This document shows positions 18,070-26,379 of a DNA stretch of 64,000 bases, in pieces. A program made the translations under genes and the position numbers. The DNA lies in contig NC_014100.1 in the NCBI RefSeq assembly GCF_000092285.1, forward strand, positions 2,480,001 through 2,544,000, written 5' to 3'. Source of the stretch: Caulobacter segnis ATCC 21756 (lineage in GTDB: Bacteria; Pseudomonadota; Alphaproteobacteria; Caulobacterales; Caulobacteraceae). Under the pieces are notes generated by a model. That model saw only the letters and a list, made by a program, of their open reading frames with translations, was not told the origin of the DNA and searched no databases. Each line of letters starts with the position of its first letter. Position 1 is the first letter of the stretch.

Positions 18070-19692
18070 TCAACCTCCCGACAGCCTGTGCAGGATCGCT
18101 TCCGGCGCATCGCCGATGAAGAACTGGGCGATGGGGTAGCCGTAAGCCACGGCCATCAGCACCGCGACCAGGATGTTCCAGACCCAGAAGCCGTTCAGGA
18201 CGGCCGGCACGCGCTTGGGCTGATGCACGGCCAAGGCGTAGGCGTAGCCTTCCGGCGCCACGGCCGCGGCGTCCTTGCGCGGCAGCAGATTGGCCACGAA
18301 CAGCGCCGCGCTGCTCAGCAGCATCAACCCGCCGATCAGCGACACCACGACCCACGGTCCCCACCAGGCGATGCGCGGATCGGAATAGTCGAAGCTGGCG
18401 ACCCGACGCCATTGGCCCTGCAGGCCCAGGAAGTGCCAGGGAAAGGTCATCACCATCATGCCGATCGCCCACAGCCACAGCTGCAGCCTCTGCCAGCGGG
18501 CGTCGACCAGTTGGCGACGGATCAGGCTGGGCCAGATCTCGTAGGCGATGGCGAAGTACATGATCACCACCGTGCCGCCGAAGATCAGGTGGAAGTGCGC
18601 GGTGACCCACGCGGTGTTGTGAACCATGGCGTTCATGCCGTAGCTCATGTTGATCAGGCCGCCGCCGCCGCCGAACCACAGCATGAAGAAGGCCAGCCCG
18701 GTGGCCAGCATCATCGGCCGGTCCCACGGCAGAGCCTTGATCCAGCCCAGCAATCCCTTGCCGCCGCGCAGGCGTCCGGCCAGCTCCATCGAGGCCGAGA
18801 TCGTGAACACGGTCAGCAGGGTCGGCGCCGAGACCAGCGCCGTCAGCGACATCTGGATGAACTTGAAGCCCGTCGAGTGTTCGGGGTCCATGAACAGGTG
18901 GTGCATGCCGACCGGCAGGCTGTAGAGCAGGAACGCCACGAAGGTCAGGCGGCCCATGGTGTCGCTGAAGAGGCACCCTCCGGCCGCGCGCGGGGCCATG
19001 GTGTAGAAGGCCGTATAGGCCGGGATCAGCCAGAAATAGACGATGGCGTGCAGGGTCCACGAGAACAGGGTCCGCGACAGGCCGACGTCGATCGTCTGCT
19101 TGAAGCCCAGCACCGCCGGCATGATCAGGAACAGGATCTCGCTGGCCACGCCGACCGTGGTCCACAGCCACATCACCGCATTGGCGACGGTGGCATACAT
19201 GGCCAAAGGCACCGGGACGCCGGGATTGGCCTTCTTGAAGCCGCCCATGGCCACCAGCATCAGCACGCACCAGACCCACGAGGCCACGACCACCAGCACG
19301 AGGCCCAGATAGAACCAGACCGTCGCCGTCAGCGGCGGATAGAAGGTGTAGAGCACCGAGGCCTGGCCCGCGCCGATCGACAGCACGGCCATGACGACGC
19401 CGACCACGCCCATCCAGTAGGCGCCCCAGGCCCAAGTCCTTCCGGGCAGTTCGCGCTTCAAGGCGGTCTCGGCGACGTAGTAGCCAAAGCCCATGATGAA
19501 GAAGGTGGTCAGCACATAGGCCATCGAGACCCCGTGCGCGGTCACCGACTGGTAGTAGCGCTGGGGGATGTCCTGCGGGGCCGACAGCGGGCTGCGCACC
19601 CACATCTGCCAGACGCCCAGGGCGCAGGCGGCGAGGAAGACGACGAAGGCCAGCCACAGGTGGGCCAGGATCAGGCGGTTATTGCGCGGCAC
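18070..19692 (-). CDS. Heme-copper oxidase subunit I, ba3 (B) type
   Basis: Catalytic subunit that reduces oxygen to water. About 13 membrane segments in 540 residues. Low-spin heme ligand His53 (TAHGVSMAY). CuB ligands His215 and His264/His265, with Tyr219 four residues after His215 (HAIVY), the cross-linked His-Tyr pair. Heme ligands are His366/His368 (TAHFH). The absence of the A-type K- and D-channel motifs and the small size match the B-type ba3 oxidases. The start overlaps the end of subunit II by 14 bases. High oxygen affinity is typical of the family but is inferred. Confidence 0.9.
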   Translation of the reverse strand: MPRNNRLILAHLWLAFVVFLAACALGVWQMWVRSPLSAPQDIPQRYYQSVTAHGVSMAYVLTTFFIMGFGYYVAETALKRELPGRTWAWGAYWMGVVGVVMAVLSIGAGQASVLYTFYPPLTATVWFYLGLVLVVVASWVWCVLMLVAMGGFKKANPGVPVPLAMYATVANAVMWLWTTVGVASEILFLIMPAVLGFKQTIDVGLSRTLFSWTLHAIVYFWLIPAYTAFYTMAPRAAGGCLFSDTMGRLTFVAFLLYSLPVGMHHLFMDPEHSTGFKFIQMSLTALVSAPTLLTVFTISASMELAGRLRGGKGLLGWIKALPWDRPMMLATGLAFFMLWFGGGGGLINMSYGMNAMVHNTAWVTAHFHLIFGGTVVIMYFAIAYEIWPSLIRRQLVDARWQRLQLWLWAIGMMVMTFPWHFLGLQGQWRRVASFDYSDPRIAWWGPWVVVSLIGGLMLLSSAALFVANLLPRKDAAAVAPEGYAYALAVHQPKRVPAVLNGFWVWNILVAVLMAVAYGYPIAQFFIGDAPEAILHRLSGG

Positions 19693-20224
19693 AGGCGACC
19701 CTCCCGTCCGGACCCGGCTTGAAGTCCGCCTTCGGCACCACGCGCACCGTGGCCACCATCTCGCTGTGGCCCAGGCCGCAGTATTCGTGGCACGGCATCA
19801 GGAGGTCGCCGGTCTTGCGGAACACGGTGTGGACCTGGGCGACATAGCCCGGCACCACCATGGTGTTGACGTTGGTGCCCGAGACCAGGATGCCGTGGAC
19901 CACGTCCGGGCTCGAAAACCGCAAGGTCACCGGCGTCTCGGCCGGCAGGACGACGCAGCGCGGCACGAAGGCGAACTGGGTGGCCACGATGCGCGCGGTG
20001 ATCTGGCCGTTGGCCTCGACCCGCGTGCCCAGATTGGCCTCGGTGAACTCGGCCGACAGGTGCAGGTCCTGCGGCTTGGTGCGCTCGATATTGCTGGGCG
20101 GATTGATGTGCATGACCACGCCGGCCACGATCACCATGACCATGATCAGCGAGACGCAAGCGATCACCACGACCAGCCAGCGCGTCTCGGCGCGAGCGAT
20201 GTCCTTCTCGGTGGAGGCGTTCAT
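19679..20224 (-). CDS. Heme-copper oxidase subunit II with CuA site
   Basis: The 181-residue protein has one N-terminal membrane helix (about residues 16-38) and a periplasmic cupredoxin domain. The CuA ligands are all present: His110, Cys145, Glu147, Cys149, His153 and Met156 (MPCHEYCGLGHSEM). It takes electrons from cytochrome c and passes them to subunit I. The single-helix form is typical of ba3-type oxidases. Its ATG overlaps the stop of the 54-residue gene upstream (ATGA), and its tail overlaps subunit I, so all are coupled. Confidence 0.92.
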   Translation of the reverse strand: MNASTEKDIARAETRWLVVVIACVSLIMVMVIVAGVVMHINPPSNIERTKPQDLHLSAEFTEANLGTRVEANGQITARIVATQFAFVPRCVVLPAETPVTLRFSSPDVVHGILVSGTNVNTMVVPGYVAQVHTVFRKTGDLLMPCHEYCGLGHSEMVATVRVVPKADFKPGPDGRVACAAQ

Positions 20225-20385
20225 CCCACCGATCCCCGCGGCAGGAAGACGAACAGGTACATCGCCAGCCAGGCCAGCATCAGCGAGCCGACGGTCAGTC
20301 CTGCCAGGGCGAAGGCGCCCTTGGGCGTTTCCTTCAGCGCGGCGTCGATCTCGGCCTCGGTGAGACCATCGTCTTCAGGCGGCAT
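20221..20385 (-). CDS. Small single-helix oxidase subunit (IIa-like)
   Basis: A 54-residue frame starts at the ATG at 20385 and ends TGA at 20221, overlapping the subunit II start by four bases. The first 22 residues are acidic (MPPEDDGLTEAEID...). They are followed by one membrane helix, about residues 24-49 (AFALAGLTVGSLMLAWLAMY). Position and topology match the small subunit IIa of ba3-type oxidases, which has one helix. It is too short for most gene finders and is likely to be missing from annotations. Homology to a named family is inferred from context, not proven. Confidence 0.75.
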   Translation of the reverse strand: MPPEDDGLTEAEIDAALKETPKGAFALAGLTVGSLMLAWLAMYLFVFLPRGSVG

Positions 20386-20484
20386 GACCCCTCCAGCCGT
20401 GGCGCTTGAAACCAGAAGCGCACACTAACTCAGGGGTTGCAAGTCCACCCCGGAACCACCAGAGAGTCCTATCCGTGCAGGATG

Positions 20485-21036
20485 TCAGTTGCGTGTAGGA
20501 TCGGCGGCGGTTGACCACGTCTTGAGCGCCGGCGGCAGTAGCGAGGGCGCGCAATAGCGGAAGGTCTCCCCGCCCTGCCCCCGCCGCATCGTGAAAGTCA
20601 GGTTGTCCTTAATCTCGATCGTCGCGCGCTCGCTGGAGCGTGGGGCCGGCCCCGAGCCGGCGTCGATGCAGGACTGTTCGATCTCGTAGGCGGCGCCGCG
20701 CTTCTGCAGGACGTTGATCCGGCAGTCTCGCGTGTGGGCGCCGTTCAAGCCCAGACCGTCGTAACGGCGGATGGCCGCGTTGGGCGGATCAGAGCAGGCG
20801 ATATCGCCCGCCACGAAGATCCCGTGCTTCAGCGGCAGGCTCCCGCCGAGGTCTTGCGACGGCTCGATCAGGCCGTCGCGCGAAGCCCGCGGACCGGCGC
20901 GAGTCTCCGTTCGCGTGTCGGGCGTGGACGGCCCCTGCTCCGCCGGCGTCGAAGGCTGGGCGGGCGTTTGCCGCTCCTGACAAGCCGCCATGGCGAGTAG
21001 CGAAGCCAGCGCGGCCCAGGTGGGTCTCGAGATCAT
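20485..21036 (-). CDS. Putative lipoprotein, unknown
   Basis: About 183 residues from the ATG at 21036 (MISRPTWAALASLLAMAAC). A lipobox ending at Cys19 marks it as a lipoprotein. A proline/threonine-rich linker (about residues 22-50) precedes a globular part with four cysteines (ACSDPP, RDCRIN, SCIDAG, YCAPS) that could form two disulfides. No enzyme motif is recognised. It lies upstream of the oxidase operon on the same strand with about 100 bases between, and probably has its own transcript. Confidence 0.7.
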   Translation of the reverse strand: MISRPTWAALASLLAMAACQERQTPAQPSTPAEQGPSTPDTRTETRAGPRASRDGLIEPSQDLGGSLPLKHGIFVAGDIACSDPPNAAIRRYDGLGLNGAHTRDCRINVLQKRGAAYEIEQSCIDAGSGPAPRSSERATIEIKDNLTFTMRRGQGGETFRYCAPSLLPPALKTWSTAADPTRN

Positions 21037-21142
21037 GCGGCATCCTCTTTGGTCGGACCGCCAAGCGCTGGGTCGGGCGCATCGCAGGCTGCACGCCATC
21101 AAGGGCCAAAGATGGACAGGGTTCCTTCGCTCGATCCCAAAG

Positions 21143-21511
21143 TCACCGCTTCAGCGAGCGGATATAGGCGGTGACGTCGGCGATATCGGCCTTGCTCATC
21201 GCCTTCGCCGGCATCGAGTAGTGGCCGACCTGGGTGATCGCCTCCAGCTCCCAGTCGAGCCGGGTCTGGACATAGCGGCCGGCGATCTCCTCGAAGGTCG
21301 GCGCGCCCGCCTTGGGGCTCACGGAGTCGCCGCGCACCGTGTGGCAGCCGGCGCACTCCCGCCGCGCGAAGTCGCCGCCGCGCGCCGGAGAGCCCGCGAC
21401 CGTGTCGGCGTCCACCTTTCGGCGTTCGGAGGGCGAAGATTGCGCCAAGGCGCCGCCGACCATGACGGCGGTCGCCAGAACGAGTGTGCCCATCAACGTC
21501 GCGTATCGCAT
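21143..21511 (-). CDS. Small periplasmic cytochrome c
   Basis: A 122-residue monoheme class I cytochrome c. A signal peptide ends near ALAQ at about residue 24. The heme site is CAGCH near residues 53-57 and a Met ligand lies in GHYSMPAKAMS. The C-terminal helix ends IADVTAYIRSLKR, typical of the fold. It is a soluble electron carrier. It could serve the adjacent ba3 oxidase, but it has its own upstream region, and the lipoprotein gene separates it from that operon. Confidence 0.9.
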   Translation of the reverse strand: MRYATLMGTLVLATAVMVGGALAQSSPSERRKVDADTVAGSPARGGDFARRECAGCHTVRGDSVSPKAGAPTFEEIAGRYVQTRLDWELEAITQVGHYSMPAKAMSKADIADVTAYIRSLKR

Positions 21512-21596
21512 GGCCAGCCTCCATCGCTGGCCGGATGGTGAGATCGCCAGACGACTTCGCCAAGTCAGGGCGTTTGCTTAAGGCGCGGCGTGCGCC

Positions 21597-21947
21597 CTAG
21601 CCGCACTTCACCTGCTGGACGACGCCGGTGTCGGCGTTGAACAGGATATTCAGGCGGTCCGGGCGGTAGTCCATCGTCACCGGGCAGGTCGTGCAGGCCA
21701 CGCGCCAGCGGGAGGGATCGACCGGAGCCGGCAGGCTGGTGCGCGGCTTGCCGATGAAGGCCTGGGCGTCCTTCAGGCCGCACTGGTCCTTTTCCGGTTC
21801 GGCGGCCGGCGGCGTCGCCGGAAGGGCGATGGCCGGCGGCGCGGTCGGCGTGCTGGGCGGCGGCGGCGGGGCGGGCTCCGGCGCGCTGGAGCACGACGCC
21901 AGCGTCAAGGCCAACCCGACGCTCATACCGGTCACGATCCGCTTCAT
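21597..21947 (-). CDS. I78-type peptidase-inhibitor-like lipoprotein
   Basis: About 116 residues from the ATG at 21947 (MKRIVTGMSV). A lipobox ends at Cys19 and is followed by a proline-rich stretch. The C-terminal domain (QCGLKDAQAFIGKPR ... DYRPDRLNILFNADTGVVQQVKCG) matches the I78 inhibitor pattern, with paired cysteines and the R-x-D-R-L-N core. Family members inhibit serine peptidases such as elastase, but many are uncharacterised; inhibition is not shown here. Its start overlaps the stop of holC (ATGA), so it is in the pepA-holC operon. Confidence 0.75.
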   Translation of the reverse strand: MKRIVTGMSVGLALTLASCSSAPEPAPPPPPSTPTAPPAIALPATPPAAEPEKDQCGLKDAQAFIGKPRTSLPAPVDPSRWRVACTTCPVTMDYRPDRLNILFNADTGVVQQVKCG

Positions 21948-22408
21948 GCCTGCTTCTCCCAACCGCGCTCGGCGCCCTGCCGCCAATACGACACCGGATG
22001 CCCCGCCTTCTTGAACACCGACCACCGCCCCCGCGCCTCGGCGAGGGCCTGATCGTCCCTGCCGTCGAACAGCAGGATGCAGCGAGAAACCCCTGAAAGG
22101 TCTCCCGGATCCGCGCCATCGATCAGGAAGATCGCGTCGCCGTGGTTGGGATTGCCCTCCTCGGCCGTCAGCAGCACCGGCTGGCGCTCGGCCATCGGCT
22201 CGCTGGCCAGGCCGTGCGGCAGGAAGCTGTCCTCGCGATAGGTCCAGAGCTGCTGGTCCAGCGCCTCGATCCGCTTGAGATCGCCGCCGCGCACCAGCGC
22301 CTTCCAGCCCCTGCCCAGCGTCTTTTCCAGAAGCTCGGGCAGCACCGCCTCGAGCGGGCTGCGCTCGAGGTGATAGAACCAGACCTCGCAGGGCGCGGCG
22401 TCGGTCAT
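21944..22408 (-). CDS. DNA polymerase III chi subunit
   Basis: HolC is part of the clamp-loader complex and bridges it to single-stranded-DNA-binding protein. The 154-residue protein begins MTDAAPCEVWFYHLERSPLEAVLPELLEKTL and contains WTYREDSFLPHG and PVLLT, the chi hallmarks, then the C-terminal HPVSYWRQ. The ATG at 22408 lies two bases after the pepA stop. The pepA-holC order is common in proteobacteria. The frame is open far upstream, but only this start gives the family N-terminus. Confidence 0.92.
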   Translation of the reverse strand: MTDAAPCEVWFYHLERSPLEAVLPELLEKTLGRGWKALVRGGDLKRIEALDQQLWTYREDSFLPHGLASEPMAERQPVLLTAEEGNPNHGDAIFLIDGADPGDLSGVSRCILLFDGRDDQALAEARGRWSVFKKAGHPVSYWRQGAERGWEKQA

Positions 22409-22410
22409 GT

Positions 22411-23892
22411 TCAGCCTTCGTAGGCGTCGGCGACCAGGCGGTTCAGCAGGCGAACGCCGAAGCCGGCGGCGCCGTCGGGCACGGTGGGGTCGGTCGACGG
22501 CTTCTTCCAGGCCACCGAGGCGATGTCGAGGTGGGCCCACGGCACGCCGTTGACGAACTTCTGCAGAAACAGGCCGGCCGTGATCGAACCGGCCGGGCGG
22601 CCGCCGATGTTTTTCATGTCGGCGATCGGGCTTTCGATCTGCTTTTCGTAAGACGCCGGCAGCGGCAGACGCCAAAGGCTCTCGCGCTCGGCCTTGCCGG
22701 CGGCGAGAAGTTTTTCCGACAAGCCATCGTTATTGCTGAACAAACCGGCGTAGTCATGACCCAGCGAGATGATGATCGCGCCGGTCAGGGTGGCCAGGTC
22801 GATCATGAACTGCGGCTTGAAGCGCTCCTGGGTGTACCAGAGCGCGTCGGCCAGGACGAGGCGGCCTTCGGCGTCGGTGTTGATGACCTCGATCGTCTGC
22901 CCGGACATCGAGGTGACCACGTCCCCCGGACGCTGAGCGTTGCCGTCGGGCATGTTCTCGACAAGGCCCAGCACGCCGATGGCGTTGACCTTGGCCTTGC
23001 GGCCGGCCAGGGCGTGCATGACGCCGGCCACGGCGGCCGCGCCGCCCATGTCCCACTTCATGTCCTCCATGCCGTCGGCCGGCTTGATCGAGATGCCGCC
23101 GGTGTCGAAGCAGACGCCCTTGCCCACGAAGGCGATCGGCTGGGCGTTCTTATCCGCCGCGCCCATCCACTTCATAATCACCAGTTGGCTTTCGCGGACG
23201 CTGCCTTGGCCGACGCCCAGCAGGCTGCCCATGCCCAGCTTGGCCATCTCGGCCTCGCCCAGGATCTCGACCTCCAGGCCTAGGCTCTCGAGGCTCTTGG
23301 CGCGGGCGGCGAATTCTTCCGGATGCAGGATGTTGGCCGGCTCCGAGACCAGATCGCGGCTGAACACGATCGCGTGGGCCAGGGCCGCGAGCGGCTCGTA
23401 GGCCTTCTGGGCCTTGACCGGATCGGCGGCGGCGACCTTGACCACCTGGACCGACGGCTTCTTCTCGGCCTTTTCGGTCGTGCGGTATTTGTCAAAGCGA
23501 TAGGCGGCCAGGCGCGCGCCGAAGGCGGCGCGGGCCGCGCTCTCGGCGTCGGCGCCCATCTTCAGAACGAGTTCGCTGACGCCCGAGGCCTTCACCGCCT
23601 GGTAGGCCGCCGCAGCGGCGGTCTCGACCGCCTCCGGTTCGACCGCGCCGGACCCGTCGACGCCGATCAGCACCACGCGAGCGGCCTCCAGGCCATGGGG
23701 CGCGACGAGATCGAGCGTCTGGCCCTTGCCGCCGGTGAAGCGACCGCCGGCGATGGCGCGCGCCAGGGCGCCGCTCGTGGCCTCGTTCGCCGCCTTGGCT
23801 TCCGGAGAGAGCGCCGCGCCCTCGTGAGCCAGGACCGCCAGAGCGGCCGTGGCGCCGGCTTGGGTGTCGACGGGAACGAACTCGATACGCAT
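22411..23892 (-). CDS. Leucyl aminopeptidase
   Basis: PepA is a cytosolic M17 metallopeptidase that removes N-terminal residues from peptides. The signature NTDAEGRLVLADAL contains metal-binding Asp and Glu residues. GKGVCFDTGGISIKPADGMEDMKWDMGGA carries the catalytic Lys and metal ligands. About 493 residues from the ATG at 23892 (MRIEFVPVD). First gene of the pepA-holC-I78 operon. It is divergent from lptF with about 220 bases between the starts that must hold both promoters. Confidence 0.96.
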   Translation of the reverse strand: MRIEFVPVDTQAGATAALAVLAHEGAALSPEAKAANEATSGALARAIAGGRFTGGKGQTLDLVAPHGLEAARVVLIGVDGSGAVEPEAVETAAAAAYQAVKASGVSELVLKMGADAESAARAAFGARLAAYRFDKYRTTEKAEKKPSVQVVKVAAADPVKAQKAYEPLAALAHAIVFSRDLVSEPANILHPEEFAARAKSLESLGLEVEILGEAEMAKLGMGSLLGVGQGSVRESQLVIMKWMGAADKNAQPIAFVGKGVCFDTGGISIKPADGMEDMKWDMGGAAAVAGVMHALAGRKAKVNAIGVLGLVENMPDGNAQRPGDVVTSMSGQTIEVINTDAEGRLVLADALWYTQERFKPQFMIDLATLTGAIIISLGHDYAGLFSNNDGLSEKLLAAGKAERESLWRLPLPASYEKQIESPIADMKNIGGRPAGSITAGLFLQKFVNGVPWAHLDIASVAWKKPSTDPTVPDGAAGFGVRLLNRLVADAYEG

Positions 23893-24114
23893 TCCGCGCT
23901 CCTGCATTTGGGCGACTTGGCGGGCGTCGCGATCACCGCGCGCCCCTTCTTCAACAAGCGGGCATAGTCCAATGCCGCGCCTTAGAAAAGGCTCCGTTCA
24001 GCCGCAGTCGGGACGGCCAAGTCAGGTCCCCGGTTGTGCCAACGTTAAGCCCCCGTGTAGAACGGCGCATCTTCGGGGTTCGTCCCACGAATCCATTTCC
24101 CCGAACCCGTCTTC

Positions 24115-25257
24115 ATGCGCCTCATTGAACGCTATCTCTTCCGCCAGTTGCTGGGTCCGACGCTTCTGGCGACCGCGGCCCTGGTGGCGCTCGCCTTGCT
24201 GGCGCGCAGCCTGTCGGAGTTCGACGTGCTGGTGGAACAGCGCCAAAGCGCGGTGGTGTTCCTGAAGATCATCCTGCTGGCCCTCCCCCAGCTTCTGGCG
24301 ATCATGATGCCGCTGGCCTTGTTCGTGGCGGCGCTGGTCGCGCTGAACCGGCTGCACACCGAGCAGGAGATCGTCGTCTGCTTCGCTGGCGGCATGAGTC
24401 GCTGGGCCGTGATCTCGCCCGCCATGCGCCTAGCGGTGATGGCCGCCCTGATCTCGCTGATCTCGGGACTTTGGCTGCAGCCGTGGAGCGCGCGCCAGAT
24501 CCGCGAAACCGCTTTCGACATCAAGACCGACGTCGCCTCGACTCTCGTCCAGCCCGGCCAGTTCACCGAGCCGGGCCCCGGCCTGACCGTCTACGCCCAG
24601 TCGATCAACCGCGACAACAAGATCCAGAACCTGTTCATCCACCAGGAGATGCCCAACGGCGGGGCCTCGACCTACTCCTCGCGCGAGGCCGAGATCGCCA
24701 CCCGCAAGGGCCAGCCGGTGCTGATCATGCGTCATGGCAGCAACCAGCAGTTCTCGCGCCAGGGCGTGCTGCAGTACACCTCGTTCGACGAATACACCTT
24801 CGACCTGTCCAGCCTGTTCCGCAGCGACGAGCTGCTGCACTACAAGATCGCCGACCGCTATCCGCACGAGCTGTTCTTCCCCGACATGACCCAGGACTGG
24901 GAACGGCAGAACCGGGACAAGATGCTGGCCGAGGGGCATTCGCGCTTCGCCGGCCCGCTCTACAACCTGGCCCTGATGGCCATGGCCATCGCGGCCGTGA
25001 TCGGCGGACCGTTCAGCCGAATGGGCTATGGCAAGCGGATCGCCGCCGTCGGCGCGGCCGCCGGCGTGGTGCGCATCGCCGGCTTTGGCGTTCAGGCGGC
25101 CTGCGCCGACAGCCCCGAGCTCAACGTCCTGCAGTATCTGGTGCCGCTGACGGCCATGGCGTGGGGCTTCTCGCAGATCTTCCGCCAGAAGGTCTCCCGC
25201 CGTCGCGCGGCCAAGCTGGCCAGGACCTCGCCGGCCTGGACGGGAGCGGCCGGATGA
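24115..25257 (+). CDS. LPS export ABC transporter permease LptF
   Basis: LptF with LptG forms the inner-membrane permease of the Lpt system, which with the LptB ATPase moves lipopolysaccharide into the periplasmic bridge. The 380-residue YjgP/YjgQ family protein has three helices at each end, with a periplasmic beta-jellyroll at about residues 130-270. The opening MRLIERYLFRQLLGPTLLATAAL is typical. Its stop overlaps the lptG start (ATGA). It leads an envelope-biogenesis operon. Confidence 0.94.
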   Translation: MRLIERYLFRQLLGPTLLATAALVALALLARSLSEFDVLVEQRQSAVVFLKIILLALPQLLAIMMPLALFVAALVALNRLHTEQEIVVCFAGGMSRWAVISPAMRLAVMAALISLISGLWLQPWSARQIRETAFDIKTDVASTLVQPGQFTEPGPGLTVYAQSINRDNKIQNLFIHQEMPNGGASTYSSREAEIATRKGQPVLIMRHGSNQQFSRQGVLQYTSFDEYTFDLSSLFRSDELLHYKIADRYPHELFFPDMTQDWERQNRDKMLAEGHSRFAGPLYNLALMAMAIAAVIGGPFSRMGYGKRIAAVGAAAGVVRIAGFGVQAACADSPELNVLQYLVPLTAMAWGFSQIFRQKVSRRRAAKLARTSPAWTGAAG

Positions 25258-26357
25258 TGACCATGGGCATGCTCGAACGCTATGTGCTCAAGCGCAGCAT
25301 GAGCGCGCTCGTCGGCGCCCTGGCCGTGCTGGGCGCGATGGTGATGTTGATCGCCTTCGTCGACATCGCGCGCAATGTCGGTACGCGCGCCGACGTCAAC
25401 TTCTTCCAGCTGCTGTACCTGACGGTGCTGCAGGCGCCAGCGACCATTCTGGTGCTGGCGCCGTTCGTCTTCCTGTTCGGCACCATGTGGGCTTTCGTCG
25501 AACTGAACCGGCGCAGCGAGCTGATCGCCATGCGCGCGGCCGGGGTCTCGGCGTGGCGCTTCATCATGCCGGCCGCCACCGCATCGTTCGTGATCGGCCT
25601 TCTGACGATCACCCTGCTGAACCCGTTGACCACGGCCATGACCGCGCGCTTCGAGACCGAGCGCGACCACATGATGAACGGCTACCTGAACAACGCGCCC
25701 CGGGGGACGTGGCTGCGCCAGGGCGACGACAAGACCCAGATCGTCATCCGCGCCCGCGGTCGCGACATGATCGACGGCTCGGTGCGCCTGCGCGGCGTGT
25801 CCTTGTTCGTCTACACCCTCAACAAGAAGGGGGTCATGGACTTCACGCGCCGGATCGAAGCCAATGAAGCTCGGCTGGAACCCGGTTTTTGGCGCCTGAC
25901 GGGCGTGCGCGAGGCCACGCCCGGCGCCGGCGCCATCCGCTCCGACAGCCTGTCGATCCCGTCCAATCTCGACGACCGCACCGCGTCCGAGCGCTTCAAC
26001 ACGCCCCAGGCCGTGGCGCTTTGGCGCCTGCCGGCGACGATCAAGCGCGCGGAAGACGCCGGCTTCTCGGCCGCGCCGTTCAAGCTGCGCCTGCAGCAGG
26101 ACCTTGCCACGCCCCTGCTCTTCTCGGCCATGTCGGTGCTGGCGGCGGCGTTTTCGCTGCGCCTGATGCGCCTGGGCGGACTGGCGGCGCTCGCCGGCTC
26201 GGGCGTTGCGCTGGGCTTCGGATTCTTTTTCTTCAACGAGCTGTGCAGCACCTTGGGTAAGGCCGACGTTCTGGCCCCGTCCATCGCCGCCTGGACGCCG
26301 CCCATCGTGGCGATTTTGGCGGGCTTCACTTTGCTTTGCTATACCGAGGATGGGTGA
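25254..26357 (+). CDS. LPS export ABC transporter permease LptG
   Basis: Partner of LptF. The 367-residue product has the same layout: helices at about 12-35, 60-80 and 98-120, a periplasmic domain, and three C-terminal helices. The ATG at 25254 overlaps the lptF stop; ATGs at 25263 and 25269 are alternatives. The segment LERYVLKRSMSALVGALAVLGAMVMLIAFVDIARN is the LptG type opening. The gene is followed at once by lptD, which completes the transenvelope route. Confidence 0.94.
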   Translation: MMTMGMLERYVLKRSMSALVGALAVLGAMVMLIAFVDIARNVGTRADVNFFQLLYLTVLQAPATILVLAPFVFLFGTMWAFVELNRRSELIAMRAAGVSAWRFIMPAATASFVIGLLTITLLNPLTTAMTARFETERDHMMNGYLNNAPRGTWLRQGDDKTQIVIRARGRDMIDGSVRLRGVSLFVYTLNKKGVMDFTRRIEANEARLEPGFWRLTGVREATPGAGAIRSDSLSIPSNLDDRTASERFNTPQAVALWRLPATIKRAEDAGFSAAPFKLRLQQDLATPLLFSAMSVLAAAFSLRLMRLGGLAALAGSGVALGFGFFFFNELCSTLGKADVLAPSIAAWTPPIVAILAGFTLLCYTEDG

Positions 26358-26379
26358 GTCATTGCTTCCAAGGTCGTTC

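Noticed and set aside
22409..22675. Upstream extension of HolC
   Set aside because: It lies inside pepA in another frame, and the chi family N-terminus begins at 22408.
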